A stretch of 64,000 nucleotides of DNA from Pestalotiopsis fici W106-1 (GCF_000516985.1 NW_006917102.1:1306302-1370301), one strand, 5' to 3'. Numbered from the stretch's first letter, positions 35,658 through 48,162 are shown. Translations and numbers: made by a program. Notes: a model not told the origin generated them from the letters alone.

Positions 35658-37567
35658 GGTGAGTTGTTTGTTTCCACCTGTTATGCGCAGACGATGGGGG
35701 ATCGATACTGCTATACGTCACACGTTTCTAAGCGAGTCAACGTGCAGACTCGCGCGATCTGCGACGACCGCTCAGGTATTGCAACAAGAAAAGACAACCT
35801 TTGTAACTTTGAGGGTATCATGGACGAGAAAACAGTAATAGCAAGTACAGCGCAATCAAAAAGAGAAAATGCTTATAAGAATTTAAAAGTATCGATTTCA
35901 GCTTGAAATTCTTTTGGGGATGCAGTAATCCTTTGGGGGCGCGTTCACCAACACCCTGCCTATATAGCTACATACAAACCTACTACCTACACTACGTGCA
36001 TGCCAATTCGAGGATAAGCTGGCCCAAAGGTGAGGAGAGAGGTGTCTGGATTCCAACATCTCCGGACTTGAGAGTATTAGTGCATCTCGCCAATCGGCAA
36101 GAGATAAATGGGCTGACTACATTCCGCGCCAAGGCCAAGTGTTGATTGGTCATGTCCTGTATATTCCACCCCAGTCTTGTGGGTTTATCTGGATGGATGG
36201 GTGAGAGGGAAAACTGCCGGAAATGCATTATTACGCACTTGTTTTTTTCTCCTTCACGGGAACTGCATTGAAACGAGCAGGTTCTCAGTGGCTTTCGAAC
36301 CCCTATCACCAAGAGGGTGAAAGTGAACCCCCAAGAGGAGCCGCTGGGCTGCTGTTCGCCTGCTGATAAGAGTAGCGCCAATGACCAATGACAAGATAGC
36401 TTGGCGTTCAAACATGGACATAGTACAGAGCAGCGACACGATAAGGTCAATGGCCCAAACCCATGGACCGCGGAGAAACAAAAGATAACAGCAGTGGGGC
36501 ACCAAATGGTATTGTATTTGCGCGGAATCGGAAATAGGATTTTCGGTTTCTTTCTTGTGTACAGTCCTTGGATGATTTGGGTTTAAAAGCCTCTTGTTGC
36601 TGAGTTTTTGCTCTCTCTGTATGATTGTAAAGCGTATCGCTTCCCCAAGACTTGTTAGCTCATGTTACGATATACTAAGCGACTGCTAAGTACCACCGCC
36701 CCCTTTACTCTTGAGCTAGGTTCCTTCCATGATAAATAATTGTCCCTGATGCCCCCCTCAGGGACTTCAAGCCAGTCTCGTATCACAACAAATCGAGACA
36801 CATTAATGATAGATAATTAGCAGAGTAAGGGACAAGAATAAATTATTTTCAAAGTTGAGAAGCAGACAGGTTCCAAAAAGAGCTTGATTATCAACCACAG
36901 GAACACAAAGGCCCAATCGCCAAGCAGTACGGAGAAAAAAAATCTCTTGAGTGCAGTGGCTACCCAAGTGAAAACAGAGATTGTCTCCGATTTGAAGAGA
37001 GAATAGTTTGGGAGGAGGCTCGGGATTCGAATCCAATAAAACACTGGATCATCAGTAGTTTTTGCTATCTTGCTTATATTCTTCTTTTGACTCTACTCTG
37101 CTTTCCCTTCTTTCTTTCTTTTGAAACTTCCATCCCTTCCCCTTGATATTCGTGTATTTCTCAAGTGCATAGTTAAAACTCAATGTTGCAGGTAAGCCAA
37201 ACTCCTATATTGTCAAGCACACCACTGCGCAGGTAGCTGTTAGACATCAGTAATAAAAAGATACAGTTGCACCAGGTTGTGGATGAAAGTGACGACGTGT
37301 TCTGAACCTAATATAAACATGTGGCTTTCTGCTTCAGTTTCGATTATTTTGGGAGCATTGTGTTTCACTGCGAATCATTGACGCCACACGTTCCATACAA
37401 AGTACGACTGACGGCTCTGGATCTTCTGCCATCAATATACGGTCAATGCATTGTCGGTTCCTTTGTCCCATAGTGTTCTGTACCTTTATAATTAGCTTCT
37501 TTTGCCGTTTTGAAGTAGTTTCAAAAGTTTCTTCATTTCTTTGTGCCCATACAGTAGATAAAACAAC
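35658..37567. other. divergent promoter region, niiA / eIF1-like
   Basis: About 2 kb between head-to-head genes. The niiA side holds a GATA/NirA-type cluster, and the right end holds a TATA box for the eIF1-like gene. Open frames such as 35532-35906 are uncharacteristic. A GGATTCGAATCC palindrome near 37024 is not a tRNA T-arm. Confidence 0.55.
36364..36488 (-). promoter_or_regulatory. candidate nitrogen-control module (NirA + GATA)
   Basis: Within 125 bases are TGATAAG (36364-36370), CCAAT (36385-36389), AGATAG (36394-36399), CGATAAG (36439-36445) and AGATAA (36483-36488). Between them, on the minus strand, is CTCCGCGG (36475-36468), a perfect match to the NirA consensus CTCCGHGG and one base off the NIT4 palindrome TCCGCGGA. 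A further AGATAA lies at 36102-36107. The module sits about 700-830 bases upstream of the nitrite reductase ATG. AreA/NIT2 (GATA) and NirA/NIT4 jointly activate nitrite reductase in other ascomycetes. Binding here is inferred from the motifs. Confidence 0.6.
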
Positions 37568-37575
37568 TATATAAA
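37568..37575 (+). promoter_or_regulatory. candidate TATA box of the eIF1-like gene
   Basis: TATATAAA lies 113 bases before the ATG at 37681. It is a near-consensus TATA box at a suitable distance. Confidence 0.5.
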
Positions 37576-37680
37576 CACTCTATACACACTATTGTGCACG
37601 GGAAGTGGAATACTTTGGGATATATTAACAAATTTTCCAAATATATTTACTTCCGCCAACACAATTTCTACTACTTGACC

Positions 37681-38106
37681 ATGGCTTCCAATGAATCAGA
37701 GTCTCGTGTCATCTCGGGTATACCCTTTGATCCTTTCACTCCCCCAACGATTCAAATCAAGGTGCACAAGCTTCGCTTCACCTTGGTAGAGGGTCTGGAC
37801 TCGAACCCATATATTGACCTCAAGGCTGTGTTCAAGCAAATGAAAAAGAGTCTCGGCTGTGGAGGCATGATCATGAACGATCCTGAAGTGGGCGAGTCAA
37901 TTGTCCTGAGCGGAGATCAGCGCTCCAAGGTCGAGAGGTTTCTAGTTGACGAAGAGCAGGGACTCGGAATCTCCCATCGCTTCGTCAAGGTCGTCGAGGC
38001 CGAGGCCTCACGTGGTGGTGGTACGCCTTCGCCAAAATTGCGGAAACAAAAGAAGATCAAATCTGCAATGGACTTGCCAGAGTTGATGCGGCTGAACAAT
38101 ATCTGA
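37681..38106 (+). CDS. divergent eIF1/SUI1-family protein
   Basis: A single exon of 141 residues. The ATG at 37681 sits in a good context (TTGACCATGG) just after the TATA box; an in-frame ATG at 37594 would add 29 unconvincing residues. Residues 23-105 follow eIF1 throughout: IQIKVH, TLVEGL, DLKAVFKQMKKSLGCGG (47-62), NDPEVGESIVLSGDQRSKVERFL (66-88) and a final FVKVV strand. An FDPF motif (16-19) matches the eIF1 N-terminal tail. It differs from ordinary eIF1, which is about 108-115 residues. The basic loop between strands 1 and 2 (typically RNGRKTLT) is shortened to a few residues (HKLRF), and there is a basic C-terminal extension (about 110-141). eIF1 guards start-codon selection on the 40S subunit. 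The lost loop and tail argue for a paralogue with a changed role rather than the essential factor. Confidence 0.8.
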   Translation: MASNESESRVISGIPFDPFTPPTIQIKVHKLRFTLVEGLDSNPYIDLKAVFKQMKKSLGCGGMIMNDPEVGESIVLSGDQRSKVERFLVDEEQGLGISHRFVKVVEAEASRGGGTPSPKLRKQKKIKSAMDLPELMRLNNI

Positions 38107-39074
38107 AGAATGCCCGGAAATTATGATAGGAAGTCATGGGGGAGACAGGGTCTGTAGCACCATTCATTTGGATGAGAGGCTAGATTAGATGATGAAATGA
38201 GCCCATGATTAGAGCTTGGAGCTGATGCTTGATCTCTGGCTGTAATTAACAACAGTATAATTCATCTTGACAACACATATGCCTTGCTAGTAGTCATCGA
38301 GAGATGACAATTCGTATTCGATCGACTGCCACGAGTAAGTCACTATAGGTCTGATGCTACCTAGATCAATATTATCTGCTAGAACTATTGAGAAGAGGCC
38401 ATTGGCACAGGATGAAAATGTAGGAGAGATTCCAATGTCAGTCAAGAACCGATACATGCACTGAACCATATTTACCATCGCTTGTGTGGGAAATCGTGTC
38501 AATACGGCGAAAATCGTTGAGACTACCAGGCAAGTTCACATGCTTCATATTAAACGGCGCTAAATTATACAGTGGTGACTAGGGCGGGATATGAACCCGG
38601 CAGATGGCTGTATACATCACTACAGTCTACAAAGACGCGAGCAACGTTTCGAAGAAGTAAAATGAAGGCACCAGATGTCAAGGCTTTACCATAGATCAAC
38701 TCCCCAACTGCCCGGACGCGTATTACGAGCGAGTAAATTGCCGGGAAGAGTCAGTCGAGTGACCCGACCCCTCCCCCACATTCCCGAGACGACACATAGT
38801 CGACTATTATAGCAGTGGGCGGGAAGTGCGGACCGCCACTACGTCAAACCTCCACACGCCGGGTCGACGCTTGTTTTCCAGCTGTATAAGACGGACAATC
38901 ACTATCCATTGCGGCGTTGGACTGTTTTGACTCGGGGAATCAGTCAGTCAATTGCATAGCGGGGAGCAAGAGAAAGACATCTTGGTCTAGCAAAAAGTAA
39001 CTCCAGACAGAGAGAGAGACATCTGAGAGCCGCCACCCCCAATCTACGAGAGACTTTTACATGACACGAACAAG
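38107..39074. other. intergenic and SDR promoter
   Basis: No gene seen. A GGGATATGAACCCG motif near 38585-38600 resembles a tRNA T-arm on the minus strand but no full cloverleaf forms. A TATAAG at 38885-38890 and a GA-rich leader precede the SDR gene. Confidence 0.5.
38885..38890 (+). promoter_or_regulatory. candidate TATA element of the SDR gene
   Basis: TATAAG lies 185 bases before the ATG at 39075, followed by a GA-rich leader. Weak evidence by motif and distance only. Confidence 0.3.
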
Positions 39075-39866
39075 ATGCCAGACCAGACGCTGAAGGACAA
39101 GGTTGCCATCGTGACGGGTGCCAACACGGGTATTGGTGCCGCCATTGCCCAGGAGCTCGCCGGCCGCGGCGCCAGCGTCGTGGTCAACTACCCGTTCGAG
39201 TCACTGCGCGAGGCAGCCGAGGCCGTCGTGGTGTCACTGCCCACGGCGTCGACATCGCGCAGCGTACAGGCCGACCTGAGCACCGAGTCTGGGCCCCAGT
39301 CGCTGGTCGACGCCGTGGTGGCCGCCTACGGCCGCGTTGATGTCCTAGTCAACAATGCCGGACTGGCCGTCAACAAGCAGTTCTCGGAGCAGAATCTCAA
39401 GGACTGGGATCTGCTGGTCAACCTCAATGGGCGGGGCGTGTTCCTCCTTACTCAGGCCGTCCTACCCCATTTGCCCAAACCGGCGACGGAGAGGGGCGAG
39501 AGCGGCGGCCGCATCGTCAACATTTGCTCCATCTCGGCGCGCGCCGCGCCGCCGCTGCAGACCATATACGCGGGGACCAAGGGCATGGTGGACAGCTTCA
39601 CCAAGGTGTGGGCCAAGGAGCTGCCGCCCAAGTACGGCTGCACCGTTAATGCCGTGTCGCCGGGGCCGACCATGACGCAAGGTTTCGCCGCGGCGGGCGA
39701 CGAGTTCATGGACGCCATGCGCCCGGTCATGGAGCAGACGCCCGTCGGGGCGCGCATGGCTAGGCCCGAGGAGATTGCTTATGCCGTTGGCTTCTTGTGC
39801 GAGCCCCGGGCCAGCTGGATCAATGGGCTACACTTGGTTGCGAGCGGAGGGTTGCACATCGATTAG
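39075..39866 (+). CDS. short-chain dehydrogenase/reductase
   Basis: An intronless gene of 263 residues, the standard length of a classical SDR. TGANTGIG (14-21) is the NAD(P)-binding glycine motif and NNAG lies at 93-96. The catalytic serine is in the NICSISA strand (149-155), and the active site is YAGTK with Y165 and K169. NAVSPGPTMT gives the PG motif, and the C-terminus ends with a typical WINGLHLVASGG. The fold resembles 3-ketoacyl-ACP reductase-like and glucose-dehydrogenase-like SDRs common in fungi; the substrate cannot be told from sequence. The coding region is clearly more GC-rich than the flanking deserts, as expected for an expressed gene. No biosynthetic partners are near, so a metabolic or detoxification role is only a guess. 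Confidence 0.92.
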   Translation: MPDQTLKDKVAIVTGANTGIGAAIAQELAGRGASVVVNYPFESLREAAEAVVVSLPTASTSRSVQADLSTESGPQSLVDAVVAAYGRVDVLVNNAGLAVNKQFSEQNLKDWDLLVNLNGRGVFLLTQAVLPHLPKPATERGESGGRIVNICSISARAAPPLQTIYAGTKGMVDSFTKVWAKELPPKYGCTVNAVSPGPTMTQGFAAAGDEFMDAMRPVMEQTPVGARMARPEEIAYAVGFLCEPRASWINGLHLVASGGLHID

Positions 39867-42800
39867 CGATGCCTCTGCTCTAGGATATGCCCTATTTTGC
39901 ATCTACATGAGAAGAAGTCAAAACGTGTAAAAGGCTCCTACGAAGCCGCAATGGAGGAATTGTGTCAAAATGGCGGCATATGGGTGCTGTAAATTATCAT
40001 CGCAGGTTGGTCACAATCCTAGATGGAGTTTCTGAATTAGTCAGTCAGTTTCAGCAGGTATAGATATTTGAAAATTGCATGCTAGAGTCTCGCACGTATC
40101 TGCCGAACTGGGTAACGGCTCTTGTGAATTCTGACTGCACAAACATGGGTTTCATCCAATGATATTGCGGATCAGTCAACCAATACCTAATCAGGGAGCA
40201 ATATTTACACTTATGTCAGCTAGATCTGATCAAGCAGGCGAGAGGCGTCAAGGGGAATGTCTCATCCATCTCCTATCTGAGGTAGTGAAGCTTCAAGACT
40301 TTGAATAAACCTGCTGAACAGAGGTTCCCGGTGACATCTGCTGTTCATCTCCATGGCATCACAGAGCAGCAACCCAGAGGCGATTCACATATGATCCTTG
40401 ATAATCATACAAATCTTGACGTTTGGTAGCTTCAACTGATTTGACGCAACCGTAAATGGCCAGGTAGGTTTATCGGGTTCATGGCGGTAATCTGTCACGG
40501 ATTTCGGAACACGCTCATCATCTTGCGTGTTTGTTTATTTTCACGAGAATTTCCCCCATCCCTCCCCTATCAACCCGTCTAGAGATGGCAATCATGAACA
40601 AGGCTTGAAAATGGATGATCATCACGAATACGAACAGTGTCGATTGTCAGTTAGACTAATACCACCAGAACCGGACACACCGACCTGTTGTATTTGATAG
40701 GCCATGCAGTGAACGTACTCGTGCATCTATAAAGGATGTTGTAAAATTAGATTACTCGCCGCTTGTTACAGAACCAGTGGAAATGAGGCACAGCTTCTCC
40801 AGATTATGTACGCAAGGAAAGAAGGGGTGAGTATAACGTTTGCTCATCTCAGTAATTTCGTACGCGGAATATCTTGGGAGGTCCAATAACGAAAAGAAGG
40901 ATTGGCGACCCGCGAACCCGTGATATTTTCCAGCTCACATATACCGTATTCTGTAGATGCAAAAGTTGAGCCCAATCTGCGGATCATAATGCAACAATAT
41001 ATTTGCTTGGCAAGCCACAGCACAAAACAAAGGTATTGAAGAGGAGCCGAGCTGCACCGTGCCGCGCGACTGCGACACGTATAGAATCAAAATCCGGTGC
41101 ATGAGGATCCTTTACCTTCTCGGGAAACAGCCTTGATGCAAAACGACGCAGGAAAAAGACGACGACGAGCTTGATGGTCTCCCTCTCTCTACATCTTGCA
41201 GAAAGCTATGGCCATCAACTGCCCGGTATAGTAAGAGGCTTCGTAATTGGGAAATTGAGGAGAGAACATGTGGTTTGTGCGAAGCGGTAAGGTTTTGCAA
41301 ACAGTGTGATTCTGGCCGCAATGTGACCAATTGCCCGTGGGGGTTTGGAATAAAAAAACAATATGAAAAAGTGATGATCTATCTTTGTCTCCATGTTGGT
41401 TGTGGTTCGGAGAATAGGAGACGCTTGGGCGGCCCCTGATCCGCGCACCGGCTTAGTTTGCTCCCCCCCAAATTGCAACATGCAAAGCTACCTACCTACC
41501 TTGTGTGTGTACATTACAGCACGCTGATACGTTCGTGTGTCATTTTTCATCTTCTTCCCCCCAAGGTACATTCCTACATGCGATCATCAATGCTAATGTC
41601 TGTTGTCTTACTATCTATCTGTCCGTGTCTGTCTTCTATAACGTGGTTTTTTGTTTTCCCCTTGTCGGCACGGACCAAGGCCAAGCGTAAATAAAGGTGG
41701 CGAAACGGCGACTCCGTTGCAAGTGATGAGGATGTGACATATTTTCGGGGACTTTTGCATCTCGTCGTTGACGACCGTTGATCAACGACCAATGACCCCG
41801 TCTGGGGAGACAAAAATAGTCTCTGGACTGGGTAATTTCAATTTCCCTGAGATGCAGACTTTCCCTGTGATAGTTACCCCCTGGGTCTGGAAGCATCTTT
41901 TGGAAGGTGGTTTCATGGTATAGGGCAGTGACATGTCTTGTCGATATTCTGGGGTAGATGCGCTGCGACGGCCAAGTCCTTTTTTGTCCCTGTCTTCTTC
42001 TTCTCTGCGCCCGTGTCTATTCTTACATACTATGGGGGGAATCTAAATCACTTTCTAGTGCTATACTAGTGTGGTGCAATCGTTACTGTTTACACTTTAT
42101 ACATACATCTAGTTCTCATGTAATAAAGACAATCGTATAATGCAGCGGCCAGTTACAGAAAAAAGGTGTCATGGACAAAAAGCCGATTGATAATCCTCGC
42201 TGACTGCTGACTGCTACCGTTACCTTAGACCGATCATGGAAATGTTCCAGAATGTTTCAAAAGCCTGCAGCTTACGCGAAGGAAGAAGAGAAGGAGGGCG
42301 GGGATTTGATTCCGGCGGACATGCCCAGCCAGCTGTAGGCGCGTGGACCGGTGACGGGACGACTGGGCATGTCACAGAGTTTTTGGGCACATGCTCTTCT
42401 CCCATGCGATTAGTCCCCCCTCCCCTCAAATCGAAGGTTCCAAATGCAGGAGTAGCACGTTCTGGACGAGATGATAGGGCAGCGCACCCATGCGGTTCAA
42501 CTCCAGGTTTCCACGTTCTGCCACGTTTTTCTCGTATGCAATGCGCCGCCGCACCTCCTTGTCTGTTTCTGTTCGCATGGCCCATGGATGGGGACAAGGC
42601 CAGTAGTACCGTACAGTAGATTTTGATTGAACGACCACGGATAGGATCCTGCAGGCGGCCTGCTTGTGTAGTATTGGCCCATTCATTGGCACCCACTAAC
42701 AACACAGCGAGTACCTATGTATCAATATTGACACAGTATCTAGGTAGGTAGATAGGTAGACGCAATGTCATGCAAGAACATAATGTCGCTTCAATGTCCT

Positions 42801-45800
42801 GAGGAACATGGCATTTGGCCTCGCCCATTTGGTTCGAATGGGACAAATAGTCTTCTTCTTTTTCTTGCATGTATTTTTGTCTCCAAGTGTACAACGCATC
42901 AAGATATTGACATTGAGAGGTAGACCTTTTCTGCATGTCGGTTATGACCGAAACCTACCCAGATTAGCTAATTATAACAAGCTGTTAGGTCTAGCAAAAT
43001 ACACTGCATATAAGCAAATTGCTTTTTGATCATTATAATTCGTTTGGATTAAGTTGGAGGATGAAATACTAGCGAGAAAAAAAAGGAATTGTAGAACCAC
43101 GCCGCTGGGAACCACAAACCACAAACAGACTGAAATGCATCTGAGCTGGGCCTGGGCTTTCAGAGGGAAGGCCCAGCTCCAACTCCACACCCCATTACAA
43201 TAGGTCAAGGGTAGATTAGCACGGGCGTGGCGTGACCTGACAGCAACGAATTGAGTCGTCTAGCGCCGCATCAATTCTACGAATAGCCCATCGCGACTGG
43301 GCTGACTCCTGTAGGATGCAGCTGGAGCTACAACTATTTCTGGATCTTCCGTGTACTACTACTGGGTTTTGAGAATTTTCAGTCTACTTGCGCAACCGGG
43401 GCGTTTTGTTACTCTATGTTACGCAATCCATGCAATATCCAGTCTTGTACTTATGCTCCAATTGACATGTAGATTCATGGAATGATAGTGTTCAAAGGGC
43501 GAGTACGTATATCTAGCGCAGAGATGGGTTGGGCTGTCTGGGCTTAGATAAGAGAGCATCGTGAGTCTGGGAAACATGATGATGATGCTATGCCAATAGC
43601 GATCTATGTGTGGGGGAGGCCCGGTGGTAGTTGGGGGTCGACTATGTACTTGCTGACTGGAAGAAAAGACCCGAGACAGATGAACGGACTGACTTGATTA
43701 GCGACTGCCATAATGCCAGACGCAAGAATTTGTTCCACGGCTGCTATAGCACGTGGTGAAGCCAAGGATCCCTTCCTTCGCAAACGGTTATGTCACTACT
43801 AGGGAAACCTACACCTTCACCGCCGGGTGGGTTGGAAGGATCTCATTCCCATCCTCTTGTGCGTCAGTTTATCTGGGGTAAGGTAGTTGCTTGCGACAGG
43901 CGTGTTGACCAAAATATCTACCTACTTACTCGTCCAAGTCCAGCTCGTCCGGTGCCGTCCCGTCGTCTTAACTTGGCCGGCCATGGTATAGAACCAGAAT
44001 CCCAAGGTTCCGACCAGCAACGCCATGCAGACGACACGAGTTGCTAGTATTCTGGCCTTGCCGTACGTACGCCTGCATTCAACTTGGATACATGGTGTAT
44101 CATCTATGAGAACGAGAACATATTCCTCGGCCCGGCGCAGAACTAAGGATATGTAATCAGCAGAATAATAATCATCATCACCACCAATGACACAGCATTG
44201 AATTAGAGCATTGACGTATCCTTGCGCTCAAGCAAAGATCAGCCGCCTTGTGTCAAACTGCCCAAAGGTCAGATGGCATTCAATCCTCACGGAACGATTC
44301 AGGAGCATCCCAAAAAAAAAAAAAATGCATATGATAAATGCCAAGTTGACGCCACAAAGCCTCTCTTATACGTGCTTGAAAGGTCAGCAAATCTACCCGC
44401 ACCATATCGCCCCATCGATCGGCTCGGCTTGCTGCTTCTGCGGCTCGGACTAGGCTCGAAAAGAAGAGAAGGAATGAGCGCCCGAATGCCCATGCGCACA
44501 TAGCCAGCAGCCCGAGATTCAGAATAATGGCCCGACTTTGAAGATTCTAATAAAATTGCACTACTATACTCACTATATACTTGCTATCGATTAGTCCTAA
44601 CATCACGGTCACCGTTGTGCATAAGCATGTCATGTAGACACACTATAGCGCATTACACTTCTGGCCGGAAAGCGCTTTATCGTGCCGTGGTTATTTGGTT
44701 GAAAGCAATTTAATATTGCAGTGTGTACAAAGCATGTATGTACCTAACCTAGGTGTTGCGGCACGTTGATCCGGGTATCGCTGCGAGAACAGACAGATGT
44801 TAGAGACAGAGAGCCATGCCTGAACCGTGCCGCGATCTGAGCTCGAGTCCAACCCTACCTAGTTTTTGCTGGGTAGGTAGCTGCGAATACATTGGCTGCG
44901 AGACATGAGCTTTTCAGCTTTCTACAGGGGCAAATGCTACGGTCTACCAAAAGACGTTGGCTGTCCAGTATAACGGCAGAATACACATGCAATACTAATC
45001 TCGAGACACCCACTTTATACCCCAGGTAAAGTCGAGGATCAAAGACCCAAAATTCGGAACGGAGGGTTCTCGCTAATGTTGTCAGTGTGTTCGCTCGGCT
45101 TGGGCAAGCAAGCCAACGCCTGGTACCCCTGTACTCTATAATAGATGATTGATGATCATTTGTGTGTGCAAATACGTAGTAGTGTAAACAGGTCCTTGGC
45201 TCGTTGGTTGGTGGAGCATCCCGTACGGGGCCGAATGCTGGGTTTAGCTAAGGACAAAGAATGAAATATTACTTGGCAACCAAGGTCCTTGCCAGTGACT
45301 CGTCGTCTCTTGTTGTCATTCACCATGTAGATAGCTATCAGTAATGAGAGAGAATTATCAGGTAAGTAATTTTTTTAGAAGAAGAGACAAAGGTATGTAT
45401 CAAGACCGGCCGTAGGGCAGGCACTATAGCAATCGCTCTCCTGATCTTGACTTTAGTTTTGCATCAAACTTGGAATAAAGCACTGGGCTAACAAGATTAC
45501 CATGGCCCGATTACGACCGATTACGACTGAAAATGCTTACCTTGCGGCTCTTGTTTCATTAAGCACATTGATATAATTGGTGATCAGCAGGAGTAGACTA
45601 CTGCTACCAACACCACCACCACCTGCTACAAGGACAACTTAAAAAAGGAGAAGGCTTCTGTGGAAAAGAGAGAAAGAAAAAGACAGCGAGAAAGACTGCC
45701 TGCTCATGACAGTTTAAAGGGCCGCTACTCGAGTCACGTCGCGCGAGTTCATACGGTGCCCAGGGGTTGTCGACTCACGGGGTGGCAGACCTAAGAGTAG

Positions 45801-48162
45801 CGTAGCTCGACGTTAAGCCCAAAAGGGTGTGCGCGCCGACGGGCTTGTTTCTCGACCTTCTGCGCAAAATGCAAGATCCTGTCAGCCAGGCCAGGGCGCT
45901 GGGAGGAGGATCCAATTGGCTTTCACTTTGATTGAGTACGGTACAATCAATGATGTACTCTATATTGTCCAGGTTTCTAATGCAGGCCACCAAGCAGCAG
46001 CACAGATTGATCTCATGGTAAGTAAACCCGAGGAGTAAATATGTGTTGCTTGCTGACATGTGTGTCTGTGTTTCCTGCCTGTCCCATGTGGGGGGTATAT
46101 GTGTTTATGAATATTGGCGATAGGTACTATGAGTTTCCTAGCAACCTTACGGAATAGACCAGGCTCGACACAGGGAACAAGCTGGGATGAGGGGGGGCCG
46201 TGTAGACGTGGGCACGGGAACGCACGCATTGGAGAGAATCTATCTACTACGACGACGCACTACTTACCTACTACTCAATACCTGGGGGATCTCAATCATG
46301 GACAGGGCCTTGTTTGCTTGTTCCATGCCAAAAAAGAATCAACATGGATGGCAAACTTGAACCGCACGTGCTCCCGTCCATCTATGCACGGTTGATTTGT
46401 GACAAGCAACAAAAAAGGAAGCACTTGGGATACGGGAATGTCACAATAGGATGGGACAGGCACATGCAAGGTGAGTAGGTATACCAATATACGGGGGGAA
46501 CTGGAAAGGGCTGAAGAGAAGGAGGCACTTTCGTCCACTTTTCTCTCTCAACTTACTCTGGGCTCGTACGGCTGATCTGATCTGATCTTTTTTTGTCCGT
46601 CCCTCGACGACGTCGTGACAGGCAGGCTGCTTACATGTCGATTGAGAGGGTAATTACCGGTATTACTGGACAGACACCTTTATACCACAGCAGATAGAGA
46701 TATCTGTCGTGATGAGCTAGAGTCACTTGGGCTATCTCATCCCTGCTCGCCTTGCACGTATTGCCAGTCCACCTGGTTTTCCTCAGGCACATGAGCTGAC
46801 GAACTGCCGTGCAACGAGCATTGGGGGTGGTGAGCACATATGCAGGTCAGTATGCATAGAGAGAGAAAAACCAAAGAGTGGGAAAGAGAAGGGGACAACA
46901 GGACGAGGCTTGGAAAACGAAATTGAACCGGCAGCCATGAGACTCGTCAATCCTTCTTGTTCTTCTTCTTCTTCTCTCTCTGATAGAATCGCATCACCCA
47001 AGTTCATGCGCTTTGCAAGATCACCATCCCAATCCCCCACGTCCCATGCAAAGCGGCTCGTCTCCCCGACTGACGGACCGATCAAGATCGATGCCATCTA
47101 CCTACATACGGTTTCATTCATTCCCATAACACGTGTATCCAATGCGCCGTGTTGTTGCTTGCCGTGCCTACCTACATATGCAACCCAATCTTATTAGTTG
47201 TCTACCCAACTACCTCAAGTATCTGCGCAGTGTTGCACTAGATTGCGTCCAATTGTGCCAGATGTGATCGCAGTCTCGTACCTTGGGCTGGATATGTATG
47301 TAGTGTAGCATGTGGACTTTGTGAATGCAAACATGAAGTTTCTTTGAATGTAGGCACTGTACACAGACAGGCCGGTTAGCATTAGTTTTGATTGTCCTAC
47401 TTACTCCTTACTACTTCTTCCCATTTTCAAAGCATCCTCTGTCTTAATATCATCTATTCACATTGCCGCTGCCCAGTACTCTCTGTACGTTATGTATGTA
47501 CATACGTAGGCCTGTAACGGCAGTTTGGCGTGCATCCGGGGGGGAGACTGCCTGCAGCATGGCCAGTGTGACACCTCTAGGCTGAGTTGGGGGGTAGGGG
47601 ATTCCACTACCCAGTCTATCCCCCCTAGGGAGCCGCCAATTTGATCAGAATCCTCACGATTTACAGGGCCTTTACTGGCGTCCCCACCTAGCCGACAGGC
47701 GCTACTTTTCAAAAGGAATTGGCCTCCGTTACCCTCAGCCGCCGATCCTTTATCAGGGCCCCATACCTGTTCCAGATTTCCCAAGCCAGAAGGGGATATC
47801 AATGGGGATCGCTCCCTTTTGCACTCTTTCACCTGACCGACTCGCCGAAATCTATTGGTTTGACTGACTGGTTCCAGACGAGAAACTCGACAGTGTGTGA
47901 CCTTGGATGCTTCATTGGCAACTTTTTTTTTCTTTACTGCTGCCAAACTCAAAACTACTGCTGCCAAACAACTGCTGCCCCTCTCGAGTCTCGGCCCCGT
48001 CCTATCTGTCTGCGTCAAACGTCTTGCGTCGACTGTCTCTACCATCTAATTCCCATCGTCGTCCGTCAAACTGGCCAACGTCAATCCCATCCCCCTAAGA
48101 CGTGCAAGACGGCTGACGAGGCCATTCACCTGTCCTGGTCCTGTATCTGCACATAGATAGCT
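39867..48162. other. 8-kb gene desert
   Basis: No coding region I can support. Open frames are short and have no motifs. Visible structure: repeated TACCTA/TAGGTA words (near 41.49, 42.74, 44.75, 44.86-44.88, 46.26, 47.10 and 47.17 kb), an 11-bp inverted repeat at 43143-43179 and CTT repeats near 46.96 kb. The last 200 bases are C/T-rich and fit the promoter and leader of the YANK-like kinase. Confidence 0.5.
43143..43179. repeat. 11-bp perfect inverted repeat
   Basis: GAGCTGGGCCT (43143-43153) and its exact complement AGGCCCAGCTC (43169-43179) enclose a 15-base loop. A stable GC-rich hairpin could form in DNA or RNA. No gene is near it. Confidence 0.85.

Noticed and set aside
37015..37035. 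GGATTCGAATCC as a tRNA B-box
   Set aside because: It is a self-complementary palindrome. The base before TTC is A, so the required G53-C61 pair cannot form.
38580..38650. Possible tRNA on the minus strand (GGGTTCATATCCCG T-arm-like)
   Set aside because: The T-loop lacks the conserved A58, the acceptor ends do not pair at a proper distance and there is no complete D-arm.
47458..48045. 195-codon minus-strand open frame upstream of the YANK kinase
   Set aside because: It lies over the C/T-rich promoter and leader of the kinase gene and has no motif.
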